From NCBI GenBank assembly GCA_965279085.1, contig OZ257149.1, positions 4,216,001 to 4,280,000 of the forward strand: DNA of 64,000 nucleotides, written 5' to 3'. Position 1 is the first letter of the stretch, and every line of letters begins with the position of its first letter. Source of the DNA: UBA7672 sp965279085 (lineage in GTDB: Bacteria > Pseudomonadota > Alphaproteobacteria > Caulobacterales > Hyphomonadaceae). Shown piece after piece: positions 17,433-26,522 of the stretch. The notes under the pieces were generated by a model. It was not told the origin of the DNA. It worked only from the letters and a program-made list of their open reading frames with translations, and did not search any database. The position numbers and the translations under genes are program-made.

Positions 17433-20400
17433 ATGGCCGGCGGGGACGGTCAGCGCGAGGCGGAAGACAAGCCGTCCGGCGATGCCGGGCGGATGAAGGT
17501 GTTCATCTCCTACTCGCGGCGCGACGTGGCGTTCGCCGACGAGCTAGAGCTGGCGCTGTCCGATCGCGGCTTCGATGTGCTGGTCGACCGGCACGACATC
17601 GATGCGGGCGAGGAGTGGAAGCAGCGGCTCGGCGAGCTGATCTTCGCGTGCGACACGGTTGTGTTCGTGCTGTCGGAGGCGTCGGCCGGATCGCCGATCT
17701 GTGCGTGGGAGGTCGAGGAGGCCGCGCGCGTCGGCAAGCGAAGGCTGGTCGTGACGCCGGCCGCCGTGCCGGGCGGCGTGTCGGCGCCGCCGCAGCTCGC
17801 GGGCCTCAACTGGATCCACTGCTGGCGCAATCCCGACATTCCCGGATCGAGCTTCACCAAGGGCGTGCTGCAGCTCGAGCAGGCGTTGAAGGTGGACCTC
17901 GCCTGGCTGCGCCAGCACACACGGCTGCAGGAGCAGGCGACGTTGTGGAGCGGGCGGGGGATGACGGTGGACTCGCCGCACCTGCTGCGTGGCGACCTGC
18001 TGCGGGAAGCGCTGGACCATCTTGGGCGCAAGCCCGCGGATGCGATGGTGTCGGAGCATGTCGCCAGCTTCATCGCGGCGAGCGAAGCGCACGAGGCGCG
18101 GCTGAAGGCAGAGGCGGACGCGGGAATTGCCGAGCGCGAGGCGGCGCTGGCGCAGAAGTCGAAGGTCGAGCGCAGCATGCGGCGGCTGTCGATCATATCG
18201 CTGGCGGCGGGCTTGGCGCTGCTGGCGGTGGCGGGATGGGGGCTGTTCTACGCGGCGCAGAAGGCGGCGGAAGCGGGCGACCGGCGTGCGGAGCTGTTCG
18301 CACAGGCCTCACTCGATCTCGAGAAGCAGGGGGAGTACTCGCTGGCGGCGATGGTGGCGGTGGCCGGCGATCCAACGGCGAAGGCGGAGCTGTTCGAGTC
18401 TATCTTCCGGCCGGACGGGTATGCGTCGCTGCGCGCGGCGCTGGTGCGGGCGCATTCGGCGGACCGGCTGATCAGAGAGATCGCGTGGGCCGACGACGAC
18501 GGGATACCGAGTATGGCGCCGCTGCCGGACGGGCGGCGCTATCTCGTGTGGGACGATACCCAGAAGGTCGGGCTGTGGGAGGCGGGCAAGACGGAACCGG
18601 ACAAGACTTTCACCCTGCCCGACGGCCACGGCATCGATCATGCGCTTCCGCTCGCGGACGGTGACCGGGTTGTCATCCGCTGGGAGGGCTCTGACGTGAC
18701 TGCTCTCTGGAGTTTGTCACAAGGCAAGCAGATTGCGGAACTCCGGGACGGTGGCAGGAATTCGGCGATGTCGCTCGACCCTTCGGGCACGCATGCCGCC
18801 ATGACCGATGGGACCAGCGTGATGGCCTGGAACCTCGATAAACTCGCGGCAGGGGCCGTGAAATACGAAGGCGTGAAGGCGTATGTGAGTCACGTCGCCT
18901 ATGAGCCGGTGCTGGGGCGCTATCTGATGGCGGCCGACATCAGCGATGCTCCGGGCGAACGCGACAAGGTGCATGTCTGGGCCGTCAACGATCCGTCGAA
19001 GCCACTGCGAACGGTGGAGTTCGAGGAGAAGATCGGCCAGGCCACCTGGCGCAACGGCGTGCTTGTGGTGCTGCAGGGCGGCAAGGTTCAGGAGTTCTTT
19101 CCCGACGGCAAAAACCCGCCGCAGCAGGCCTTCAACAATTATCATTTCATTTCCGCCGAAGACGAGACCAGGGGACTCGAGATCAGGGGCCTGCAGGTTT
19201 CGCCGAACCGGGAACTGATATGGTTCGGATCGAACTCTGAATATGACCTGCGGCCGGGACTTGTCCGATCGCTCGCGCATTTCCGCATCGATCTGCAACC
19301 CGCGGAAAAGATGGAGACGAGAAGGCCGTTCGTGAAGAGCATATTCCTGCCTGCAGCCGGCGCCTTGGTGACAGTGGACGGCGACAACAATCTCAGCACC
19401 TGGGATGTCGGCCTGCTGAAGGCGGAGAGCCTGGCCGAGATCGTTGAGAAGGACGGCACGCTGGTGGAGGAGTGGCCTTACCTGAGCGCCGCCGGCAAGG
19501 GCAGGATCGTGACGGTTGGCGACAAGACGCGCGTTCTGCAGACAGGCGCCCCCGCAGTGGTCAGCAAGCTCGCGCAGTTGCCGCGCGGCTCCGGCATTGT
19601 CAACTGGGACACATCGCCAGACGCGATGTCGTTTGCCGGCCACAGCTATACCGAAAGCGCCGTGAAGATATGGCGTGCCGGGCGCGAAGAGCTGGCAGGC
19701 GAAATCAAGGTTCAGACAACCCTCAAGGATTTCGTCTTCAGCCCGGACAGCGAACACCTGCTTTTGCTTACGACGTCGAGCGAGGGCTCGGGAGCGATGG
19801 CGCAACTCTATCGTGTGGGGGAAGCCACGCCTGTCAGCTCCACGAAGCTTCCAAAATTATATGGATACGTCGTGGCCGTGAGCCCGGATAACAAGTCGTT
19901 CCTTGTGGCGGACGAAAGCCATGTGGAGCTTTGGCGGTTTGGCGCGAAGGCGCCGGAGCCGCTGTGCGACGAAAACCGTCCGAAGTGCATTACGACCGGC
20001 CGCTATGTCACAGCGCTGGCTTTTACACCGGATGGCGGCAGCTTCGTGATTGGCGACGATGCCGGTGAGTTGAGGATCTATGGCGTCGATGGCGGGTTGC
20101 GGCACCGCTTCGAGGGGCGTGGCGAGGTGGTGGCGACAATCCGGTTCAGCGCCGACGGCAAGATGATGTTGACGTTGGCCAGCGATGCGACGGCGAAGCT
20201 GTGGCGGGTCGACCAGACAGCCTATCTCCAATCCTTCGATCTGTCGGACGATGTGCTCTCAAGCGCGGACTTCGACGCGGACGGACGGCACATCCTGATC
20301 GTAGGCCGGGACACGATGGCGCGGATTCCGATCGACCCGCTGCTGTTCGCGCCGCCGGACGAGTTGGTGAGATCGGTGTGCGAGCAGGCGGCGCAGAAGG

Positions 20401-20555
20401 GATTCACGGGCTTCACGCAGGAGCAACGGGCGCGGTACGCGATCCTGACCAATGTTCCGGACAATCCGTGTATAGCGCGCGGGATCATCAAGGCGCCTCC
20501 GCCGAAGCCGGCGGCGGCGCCCGTTGCTGATGAAGCGGCCGCGGCTAGCAGATAG
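17433..20555 (+). CDS. TIR domain-transmembrane-WD40 repeat protein (copy 2)
   Basis: A 1040-residue paralogue of the protein at 12259-15126 with the same order: TIR domain at residues 20-130 (KVFISYSRRD, DRHDIDAGEEW, CAWEVEEAARVGKR with the conserved Glu), the DLAWLRQHTRLQEQATLW linker, a membrane helix near 251-275, then propeller repeats. The repeats are more diverged than in copy 1 but still show blades such as LAFTPDGGSFVIGDDAGELR and IRFSADGKMMLTLASDATAK. Both end with the module APP.E.VR..CEQ...FT.E...RY. The start at 17433 has GGGGAG at good spacing. It begins 57 bases after terL on the same strand, so it may share a transcript with it. NAD-depleting defence is known for some TIR proteins; here it is inference. 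Confidence 0.88.
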   Translation: MAGGDGQREAEDKPSGDAGRMKVFISYSRRDVAFADELELALSDRGFDVLVDRHDIDAGEEWKQRLGELIFACDTVVFVLSEASAGSPICAWEVEEAARVGKRRLVVTPAAVPGGVSAPPQLAGLNWIHCWRNPDIPGSSFTKGVLQLEQALKVDLAWLRQHTRLQEQATLWSGRGMTVDSPHLLRGDLLREALDHLGRKPADAMVSEHVASFIAASEAHEARLKAEADAGIAEREAALAQKSKVERSMRRLSIISLAAGLALLAVAGWGLFYAAQKAAEAGDRRAELFAQASLDLEKQGEYSLAAMVAVAGDPTAKAELFESIFRPDGYASLRAALVRAHSADRLIREIAWADDDGIPSMAPLPDGRRYLVWDDTQKVGLWEAGKTEPDKTFTLPDGHGIDHALPLADGDRVVIRWEGSDVTALWSLSQGKQIAELRDGGRNSAMSLDPSGTHAAMTDGTSVMAWNLDKLAAGAVKYEGVKAYVSHVAYEPVLGRYLMAADISDAPGERDKVHVWAVNDPSKPLRTVEFEEKIGQATWRNGVLVVLQGGKVQEFFPDGKNPPQQAFNNYHFISAEDETRGLEIRGLQVSPNRELIWFGSNSEYDLRPGLVRSLAHFRIDLQPAEKMETRRPFVKSIFLPAAGALVTVDGDNNLSTWDVGLLKAESLAEIVEKDGTLVEEWPYLSAAGKGRIVTVGDKTRVLQTGAPAVVSKLAQLPRGSGIVNWDTSPDAMSFAGHSYTESAVKIWRAGREELAGEIKVQTTLKDFVFSPDSEHLLLLTTSSEGSGAMAQLYRVGEATPVSSTKLPKLYGYVVAVSPDNKSFLVADESHVELWRFGAKAPEPLCDENRPKCITTGRYVTALAFTPDGGSFVIGDDAGELRIYGVDGGLRHRFEGRGEVVATIRFSADGKMMLTLASDATAKLWRVDQTAYLQSFDLSDDVLSSADFDADGRHILIVGRDTMARIPIDPLLFAPPDELVRSVCEQAAQKGFTGFTQEQRARYAILTNVPDNPCIARGIIKAPPPKPAAAPVADEAAAASR

Positions 20556-20558
20556 CGC

Positions 20559-20915
20559 TTAGGCCGCCTTGCCCGGGAGAAGCGCAGCGAGGGCGGTGTT
20601 CACCGTTTCGGGCGTGAACGGTTTTTCGAGGAAGGGGATGTCGGCGTAGCCTTCGCGGATGGTCAGATAGCCGGAGAGGAAGACGAACGGCGTGCCCTGG
20701 CGGCGGAGTTCGTCGGCGATGGCGTAGCTGGAATCGTCGCTGAGGTGGACGTCGAGGATGGCGGCGTCGAAGCGGTTGGCGGCGAGGGTTGCGAGCGCAT
20801 CGGCGGCGGTGGAGCAGGATGTGGTCGTGGCGCCGTTGTCCTTCAGCAGGGCCTCGAGGTGATCGGACACGAAGGGCTCGTCCTCGACGACGAGTATGCT
20901 GGGTGTGTCGGTCAT
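20559..20915 (-). CDS. Single-domain response regulator (CheY-like receiver)
   Basis: A 118-residue stand-alone receiver domain. It has the acidic pair in VVEDEP, phosphoacceptor Asp in AAILDVHLSDD (about residue 53), the conserved Thr/Ser switch position in FVFLSGYL and the Lys in FLEKPF. No output domain follows, so it would act through a partner kinase, phosphatase or target protein. AAGGA precedes the chosen ATG at 20915. It converges with the second TIR-WD40 gene, the stops being three bases apart; no cognate kinase is nearby. Confidence 0.88.
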   Translation of the reverse strand: MTDTPSILVVEDEPFVSDHLEALLKDNGATTTSCSTAADALATLAANRFDAAILDVHLSDDSSYAIADELRRQGTPFVFLSGYLTIREGYADIPFLEKPFTPETVNTALAALLPGKAA

Positions 20916-21148
20916 GCAGATTCCTTGCGGGCGAAGGCCCGGTAAAGGCAGAGACGCGGGGCGGGGACGGGGGGTTCCATCCGTGATGCGCGCACCACGC
21001 AAAACAGCGTGCGACGGCGGCTCGCGAAGGCGTGATCGCGTGCTGCCGGCATGTTCCGCAGCGACAATCTTGATCGGAATCAATCGGTTGCTTTAGATCA
21101 AGTGCGGGGCGGCCGGGGTGGCCGGGGATTCAAAAAAGAGGGGCGGAT

Positions 21149-21511
21149 ATGAAAGCGCATGTTTGCGTTGGCGTGATGGCGTTTGGCCTGACGGCGGTGC
21201 ATGGCGGTTGTGCGACGTACTATGAACCTTACGAGCTGATGTCGAACCAGCAGATGATCAACGCGAGCTGCGCGGAACTGGCCGAGGAGAAGGGCAAGCT
21301 CGAGTCCAACGTCGCCGCTTCGAACGAGGGCGCGTGGATCGGCGCGTTTGGCGCAGCCGCGCTTGGCGTGGGCGAAGCGTATGCGGGCACGGATGGGTCG
21401 GCCACCGCGGCCATGGTCGACACCGCGTATGTGAGCGGCGATCTGGGTGAGGACTGGCAGGCAAGGCTTGCTCTCGTAGCGCGGGTGCAGGCCCGGAAGG
21501 GCTGTTACTAG
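21149..21511 (+). CDS. Small hypothetical lipoprotein
   Basis: A 120-residue protein with a signal peptide ending in the lipobox-like GGC at about residue 21 (TAVHGGCATYYEPYEL). The mature part has a short helical region with a cysteine (ASCAELAEEKGKLE) and a glycine/alanine-rich hydrophobic stretch (GAWIGAFGAAALGVGEAYAG). GAGGGGCGG precedes the ATG. It may form an operon with the next gene, 58 bases downstream. Family not recognised. Confidence 0.72.
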   Translation: MKAHVCVGVMAFGLTAVHGGCATYYEPYELMSNQQMINASCAELAEEKGKLESNVAASNEGAWIGAFGAAALGVGEAYAGTDGSATAAMVDTAYVSGDLGEDWQARLALVARVQARKGCY

Positions 21512-21569
21512 GCGCGTGCCGTGCAGCGGCGCCGTCACGGGGCGGCGCCGAAAATCCGGGGGTGCGAAC

Positions 21570-22703
21570 ATGAAACGTTTGCTGGCTTGTCTTGCGGTGG
21601 CGCTGTGCGGCGGCGAGGCGGTGGCGCAGCTGCAGGTCGTCGAGGTCAACGACTTCGAGGGCTGCAAGGAGTTCCGCGTCACCAACCCGACGGACCGGCA
21701 TTTCACGATAACGATCGACTACCAGTACATCCGCGGGTGGGACTTTCAGGGCGTGGAGCGGGACTGGAACTGGTCGACCAACGGGACCGTGCCGCCCCGC
21801 TCCACGATCGTTATCACCAAGATGGCGGTTCCCATGATCGATTGCCGGAAGGGGTATAGCGGCTTCAGGTTCCAACCCCGCGTAACCGACATCACGGCGC
21901 AGCGGGAAGAGATCGATGCCAGCCGCGAGCAGGTGATCCGCAATTACCTTGAAGCCGAGGAAGCGAAGAAGCGGCAGGCGGAAGAGTATGCGCGCCAGCA
22001 GCAGGCCGAGGCCGATGCGCGTGCACGCAGGGCGGCGGAGCAGCAGGCTGCGCGCGAGGCGGCCGCGAAGCGCGCCGCGCAGACCGGGCAGGCGCAAGCG
22101 GACTATGAATGGGATACGGCGCGCCAGATTGTGGCGGCCGGCGATCCGCGCTGCCGCAGCCTGGTTTCCCACGCGGGCACGCCGCAGGAATATATCAAGG
22201 ACCACCAGACCTGCGAGCGGAACGTGCTGAAAAGCGGCCCGCCGGAGCGGCGTTTCGAGGTCAGCGCGATCGATCCATATACCTGCGCCTTTCCCACCAT
22301 CACCCACTACAATGGCGGCACACGCGAAGAGGCCGAGGCGCTCAAACGCCAGGCCCAGGTGGACGTGGACGAGTGCCTGCGCAAGCGCGATGGCGTGCAG
22401 GCGGCAGCCGCGCCCGCGTTCGCCCGGCCCGATCCGGCGGTGCTGGAGGCGGAGCGGCTGCGCGTGGAGAGAGCCGAGGCGCAGCGCCAGTGGGAGATGG
22501 AAACGGCGGAGCGTCAGCGTCAGCTCGATGCGCAGGCAGCGGCGCTGGAGGCCGAGCGGCTGGCGATGATCCGCCAGAATGCGCAGCAGTCGATGGCGCA
22601 GTCGACCAACGACCTCCGCGGCGCCAACGCCGACTTCAGGCAACAGTCGCAGAGCCTGCAGCAGAGCAATGCCGAACTCGAGGCGTGGCTGAACGGCGAG
22701 TAG
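21570..22703 (+). CDS. Hypothetical exported coiled-coil protein
   Basis: A 377-residue protein with a Sec signal (MKRLLACLAVALCGGEAVA, cleavage after AVA). Residues 20-115 are a beta-rich domain with two cysteines (FEGCKEF, MIDCRKGY). Residues 120-200 and 285-377 are long Ala/Glu/Arg/Gln coiled coils, and between them is a Cys-containing module (GDPRCRSLV, QTCERNVL, PYTCAF, VDECLRK). The even cysteine count suits disulfides in the periplasm. I chose the ATG at 21570 because it gives the signal peptide. No family recognised. Confidence 0.75.
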   Translation: MKRLLACLAVALCGGEAVAQLQVVEVNDFEGCKEFRVTNPTDRHFTITIDYQYIRGWDFQGVERDWNWSTNGTVPPRSTIVITKMAVPMIDCRKGYSGFRFQPRVTDITAQREEIDASREQVIRNYLEAEEAKKRQAEEYARQQQAEADARARRAAEQQAAREAAAKRAAQTGQAQADYEWDTARQIVAAGDPRCRSLVSHAGTPQEYIKDHQTCERNVLKSGPPERRFEVSAIDPYTCAFPTITHYNGGTREEAEALKRQAQVDVDECLRKRDGVQAAAAPAFARPDPAVLEAERLRVERAEAQRQWEMETAERQRQLDAQAAALEAERLAMIRQNAQQSMAQSTNDLRGANADFRQQSQSLQQSNAELEAWLNGE

Positions 22704-22724
22704 GCGCGGGCGGACGTTCCCTGT

Positions 22725-23561
22725 CTAGCGACCCGTGAAACGTGGCGCGCGCTTTTCGACGAAGTGGGCGACGCCTTCCTTGAAGTCTTCGGATTTGAAG
22801 CTTGGGGGCATGTCGGCGTTGGCGGCGTCGATGGCCTGGCCGAGGGTCTGGAACTGGGCGGCCCAGATTTCGCGCTTCATTTCGCGGAGCGAGCGCGGCG
22901 AGACTTCGGTGGCGAGCATGCGTGCGTAGGCCATGACGTCTTGCTCGAATGTGGCGGCGGGGATCACGCGCGAGACGAGGCCGACATCCTTTGCCTCGGC
23001 GGCGTTGATGACGCGGGCGGAGAAGAGCAGGTCGGCCGCGTTGGCGAAGCCGATGAGGCGCGGCAGGAGCCAAGAGATGCCGTGTTCCGCGACAAGACCG
23101 CGGCGCGAGAAGGCGGTGGTGAACTTCGCATTGTCGGCGGCGAAGCGGATGTCGCAGTAGAGCGCGATGATGAGGCCGAGGCCGGCGGCGGCGCCATTGA
23201 TGGCGGCGATGATCGGTTTCTGGACGGCGGGGAACCAGGAATACTGCTTCTGGAAGTTCTCGTTGGCGGTCTTGTCCCACGGTTCGAACGTGCTGCCGGA
23301 GCGGCCTGTGGCGTCGCCGGCCTGGATGCCCTGGAGCATGTTCATGTCGGCGCCGGCGCAGAAGCCCTTTCCGGCGCCAGTCAGAATGATGACTTTCACG
23401 GCGGGATCTTCGTTGGCGGCGCGCATGGCGGCGCGGACATCGCGGTCCATCTCGCCGCGCCAGGCATTGAGCTTGTCGGGGCGGTTGAGCGTGACGACGG
23501 CGACGCCGTCTTCCACGCGATAGAGGATGTCTTCGTAGGTTTTCGTTGCTGTGTCGGCCAT
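22725..23561 (-). CDS. Enoyl-CoA hydratase/isomerase (crotonase) family protein
   Basis: A 278-residue crotonase-fold enzyme acting on acyl-CoA thioesters in the cytoplasm. The oxyanion-hole segments are GKGFCAGADMN and NGAAAGLGLIIALYCDIRFA; the second conserved region is GLVAEHGISWLLPRLIG, with the usual acidic residue before the HG. The C-terminal helices follow the family pattern. ATG 23561 has GGGAGAA upstream. It stands alone on its strand, so the pathway (fatty-acid or other acyl-CoA catabolism) cannot be assigned. Confidence 0.92.
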   Translation of the reverse strand: MADTATKTYEDILYRVEDGVAVVTLNRPDKLNAWRGEMDRDVRAAMRAANEDPAVKVIILTGAGKGFCAGADMNMLQGIQAGDATGRSGSTFEPWDKTANENFQKQYSWFPAVQKPIIAAINGAAAGLGLIIALYCDIRFAADNAKFTTAFSRRGLVAEHGISWLLPRLIGFANAADLLFSARVINAAEAKDVGLVSRVIPAATFEQDVMAYARMLATEVSPRSLREMKREIWAAQFQTLGQAIDAANADMPPSFKSEDFKEGVAHFVEKRAPRFTGR

Positions 23562-23746
23562 GTGCGTTCTCCCGTTGAAGGAAGAGGTTAGCGGGGCGCA
23601 TCGCAAACGGAAGGGGCAGCGACGATGGACGAACGAGCAATCAGGAATCCTGTTGCAAATGGAAAGGACACGCGCATAACTACGCGCGGGCGCTGGCGCC
23701 TTCCGGGCTGTTCCGGAAAAGGATCCAGCGGGTTGGGACGATCACA

Positions 23747-24148
23747 ATGCCAATTCATCGGCAGCGTCTTGCTGCGAACGGCTCTGCGTCGCTTGACGTA
23801 GCGCTCAGCCTTACAGGCACAGTCGAACTCAGGAATCCCGAGCTGTGGCTATATATCGGCGGAGCCAATCCGGGGTTCAGGAAAATCCCGCTGAACAACT
23901 CGAACGCATCAGCAGCGGACTGGACCGTGGCGGCCGTGGACCCTTCCTTCATCGGCATGAAGGTCTACTGGGACGCAATCGAGCCGCAGCAACCGAGGGC
24001 CCTGTACAGGGCGAAACTCGCGGTGAAAGGCGTCGGCAAGCTGCTCAAGCCGCGTGGGGCGTCAGCCAATCCGGCGTCGTTCGACTGCGCGGTCGGCTCG
24101 CCGCTACCGCACGCCGGCAGCGAAATGGCGGCAATCGATGTCAAGTAA
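23747..24148 (+). CDS. Hypothetical protein, coupled to downstream beta-barrel gene
   Basis: A 133-residue protein without signal peptide or membrane helix, rich in short beta-type segments (VALSLTGTVELRNPELWLYI). It ends 11 bases past the start of the next gene, implying translational coupling. It has no recognisable motif. The surrounding frames are weaker, so it is probably real, but the start could be further in. Confidence 0.5.
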   Translation: MPIHRQRLAANGSASLDVALSLTGTVELRNPELWLYIGGANPGFRKIPLNNSNASAADWTVAAVDPSFIGMKVYWDAIEPQQPRALYRAKLAVKGVGKLLKPRGASANPASFDCAVGSPLPHAGSEMAAIDVK

Positions 24149-25427
24149 GATGCGCGTCCTGGTCTCGACGCTTGCGCTGGCAGGCGGCCTGACCTTGCAA
24201 TCGCTGGCGTCCGCTCACGCGCAGGCCGGCGGACCGACCACGCCTGAAGAAGAGCAGGTTATCCGCTCGAAAAACCCGGACCTGATCGGCTCTTTCGACA
24301 TCGACACTAGCATACCGGATGCACCGGGATTTGCCGTGATCGGCGTCGAGCCCGCATCCGTGCTGGATCCCGGCATCGAGCCCATCACCTTCGCGTCGCT
24401 GAACCAGTTTCTCGACGAGGACAACAATCTCAAGACGGGCTTTGCCGTCGGCGGTACGCCCTACTGGTGGTTCAATCGCGAGAAGAAGCTGGCGGACTAT
24501 CGCGACGACAAGCAGACGGGCTGGCTGGAGCGCGTGGCCGCGCGTGCATCGATCAGCGCGGCGTTCGCGGATGGCGGCGAAAGCAAGACCGACCGGCTGG
24601 GCTTTGGCGTAAAGACCGACCTGCTGGACGATGGCGACTACAGGCGGGACACCGAACTTTACAACTGCGTGGCGGATGCGTATTTCGATATCGGCATGTC
24701 CTATCGCACGCAGCAGGGCATGTCGGCGGAAGAAAGCCAGCGGCAGTTTGCAGCCGACGCGCGGCAACAACTGGTGGAAGGCGGCAACGCCAATCCTACG
24801 GACGAACAGGTCTTCGAGCTTTCGCTGGAGCTGGAAGAGGCGCACCGGACGCGCGTGGCGGCTGGGCTCGGCACTGTCGAGGCCAAGTCCAAGGCGGACG
24901 TGGAGAGCTGCCGCGAAGCGGCGGCCAAGCGGTATGCGGTCAAGCCGTCGCTGATCGTCGCCGCCGGCGTCGGGGTCGATCTCGACAATGGTGATGCGAC
25001 CGACTGGGAGAAGAATGGCGGCGCCGTGTGGGCGGCCTATCGTCGTCCTTTCGCATTCGGCCAGAAAGCCGAGAAAGATCCAGACACCAACTACTTCACT
25101 GTGTTCGGCAAGTACGCCTTCGATGAGAAGGAGACGATCGGCACGGAGGATGTGACGTCCAATGCGGCGGTGGCGGGCCTGATCGGTGGTTATGAAACCG
25201 ATACCATGAAGATTGCCGTGCAGGTCGGCTACAAATGGGTCGACTATGACGCCAACACGGCGGGAGCCGTTGACGACAACTATAGCGTCTATGCCATCGG
25301 GGCTTCCTGGAAGGTCAACAAGGGGCTCTGGCTGAAGATCGACGCCGGAGAGACGGGCGAGCGGCAGGCCGTGACCGACGGAAAGAATAGCTATCTCAAG
25401 GTCAGTTTCGCCTACGATATCGGGTGA
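24138..25427 (+). CDS. Exported protein, probable outer-membrane beta-barrel
   Basis: A 429-residue protein with a signal peptide (MRVLVSTLALAGGLTLQSLASAHA). Residues 220-429 show alternating hydrophobic and aromatic strands (LIVAAGVGVDLDNG, NYFTVFGKYAFDEKE, MKIAVQVGYKWVDY, NYSVYAIGASWKVN, LWLKIDAGE) ending LKVSFAYDIG, as expected of a barrel. A central region includes helical turns (AEESQRQFAADARQQL) with two cysteines (YNCVADAY, ESCREAA). The alternative start at ATG 24150 also gives a signal peptide. No substrate or family can be given. Confidence 0.72.
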   Translation: MSSKMRVLVSTLALAGGLTLQSLASAHAQAGGPTTPEEEQVIRSKNPDLIGSFDIDTSIPDAPGFAVIGVEPASVLDPGIEPITFASLNQFLDEDNNLKTGFAVGGTPYWWFNREKKLADYRDDKQTGWLERVAARASISAAFADGGESKTDRLGFGVKTDLLDDGDYRRDTELYNCVADAYFDIGMSYRTQQGMSAEESQRQFAADARQQLVEGGNANPTDEQVFELSLELEEAHRTRVAAGLGTVEAKSKADVESCREAAAKRYAVKPSLIVAAGVGVDLDNGDATDWEKNGGAVWAAYRRPFAFGQKAEKDPDTNYFTVFGKYAFDEKETIGTEDVTSNAAVAGLIGGYETDTMKIAVQVGYKWVDYDANTAGAVDDNYSVYAIGASWKVNKGLWLKIDAGETGERQAVTDGKNSYLKVSFAYDIG

Positions 25428-25529
25428 GGCCGATCCGGACGACCTTTTGATCGTCCACGGATCATCCGCGCAACGAATGTGCGGGTGGAGCGTTTCTCGC
25501 GCAGACCTTGTCCTGCGTGGGAGAATGCC

Positions 25530-26189
25530 ATGGCGCTGGAACCACTCGCCGTGCGGCCGCCGCCGCACCCGTATTCACATCCGTTGATCGACTGGGGCTC
25601 TGCGATTGCGGGGACCGTGGTGGCTGTGGCCATCGGGTTCGCGCTGCTCGTGCTCGGCGCCGCTATCGGCGCGACGGCGATGAACCCGTGGGAGGGAGCA
25701 TCTGAACAAGCGCCGGCGTGGACGATCGGCGGCGGGCTCTGGATCATCTTCTCGAACCTCGTTGCGCTGCAGATCGGCGCGTTCGTGGCGGTGCGCGCGG
25801 CGCGCTGGCCGGACCATCATTCGGGTATGCTGCAGGGAATGCTGGTGTGGGCCTTGGCCTTCACGGTTGCTGCGGGCGTGCTGGGCTTTGGCGTCTCGAG
25901 CGTTCTGGCCGGGAGCGCGGATGCGGTGACGCCGGATGGCATTGCGAGCCGTGTCGTCGATGCGGCGCAGGCCGCGACAGGCGAGGCGACGGGCGCCGCG
26001 CAGGAGCTTTCGCCGTCTGAAGTGGACGCGGTGCAGGATGCCGCGGCGCTGACGGCGTGGTGGGCTTTCGCGACGATGGTGCTTGGCGCGGTTGGCGCGA
26101 TCGCCGGTGGCAAGCTGGGTTCGGAACATCCCGACTGGCATGCGCGCGAACGCGCCGCACGTCCCGTCACGATGGCCGACAAGATCTAG
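25530..26189 (+). CDS. Hypothetical integral membrane protein
   Basis: A 219-residue protein with four hydrophobic segments: near residues 25-48, 68-88, 100-125 and 170-195. GGGAG lies seven bases before the ATG. A 27-residue membrane peptide begins nine bases downstream and is probably co-expressed. The family resembles uncharacterised alphaproteobacterial membrane proteins with a YSHPLIDWGSAIAGTVVAVAI start; function unknown. Confidence 0.78.
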   Translation: MALEPLAVRPPPHPYSHPLIDWGSAIAGTVVAVAIGFALLVLGAAIGATAMNPWEGASEQAPAWTIGGGLWIIFSNLVALQIGAFVAVRAARWPDHHSGMLQGMLVWALAFTVAAGVLGFGVSSVLAGSADAVTPDGIASRVVDAAQAATGEATGAAQELSPSEVDAVQDAAALTAWWAFATMVLGAVGAIAGGKLGSEHPDWHARERAARPVTMADKI

Positions 26190-26198
26190 GAGAAAGTC

Positions 26199-26282
26199 AT
26201 GTTGAAAGGCGCCGCACTCTGGCTTCTCGGCATTCCGCTGCCGATCATCCTGATCCTCTACCTGATCGGGGTATTGAGATAG
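26199..26282 (+). CDS. 27-residue small membrane protein
   Basis: ATG 26199 follows AGGAGAAAGTC, giving a 27-residue peptide consisting almost wholly of one membrane helix (LWLLGIPLPIIL and then ILYLIGVL). Very short proteins with the pattern LKGALLWLLGxPLPIIIxL are widespread in bacteria, so this is likely genuine despite its size. It follows the four-helix membrane protein by nine bases. Confidence 0.7.
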   Translation: MLKGAALWLLGIPLPIILILYLIGVLR

Positions 26283-26300
26283 CTCTCAATGGATAGTTCG

Positions 26301-26522
26301 CTATTTGCGGCTCTTGCGCACCAACAGCGCGAGGGCCGCGATGCCGAGGGCCTCAGCGATCATCACGCTGAGCGCGACGGCGAGCTGGTAGGGCTGGATG
26401 CCCCACACGAACATCAGCGGCGAGAAGGCGTAGACGCCCACGAGCGGCGCGATGATGACGACGCTGACCAGCACGATCAGGATCGCGACGCGCATCGTCC
26501 GTTCGAAGCGGGGTCCGAGCAT
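26301..26522 (-). CDS. Small two-helix membrane protein
   Basis: A 73-residue protein with two membrane helices (RVAILIVLVSVVIIAPLVGV and YQLAVALSVMIAEALGIAAL) and a basic C-terminus. Its ATG at 26522 overlaps the stop of the upstream membrane gene (ATGA), so the two are translationally coupled and probably interact. Family not recognised. Confidence 0.7.
   Translation of the reverse strand: MLGPRFERTMRVAILIVLVSVVIIAPLVGVYAFSPLMFVWGIQPYQLAVALSVMIAEALGIAALALLVRKSRK

Noticed and set aside
25432..25463. Hairpin after the beta-barrel gene as a terminator
   Set aside because: The stem has a bulge and there is no T tract after it; left unannotated.
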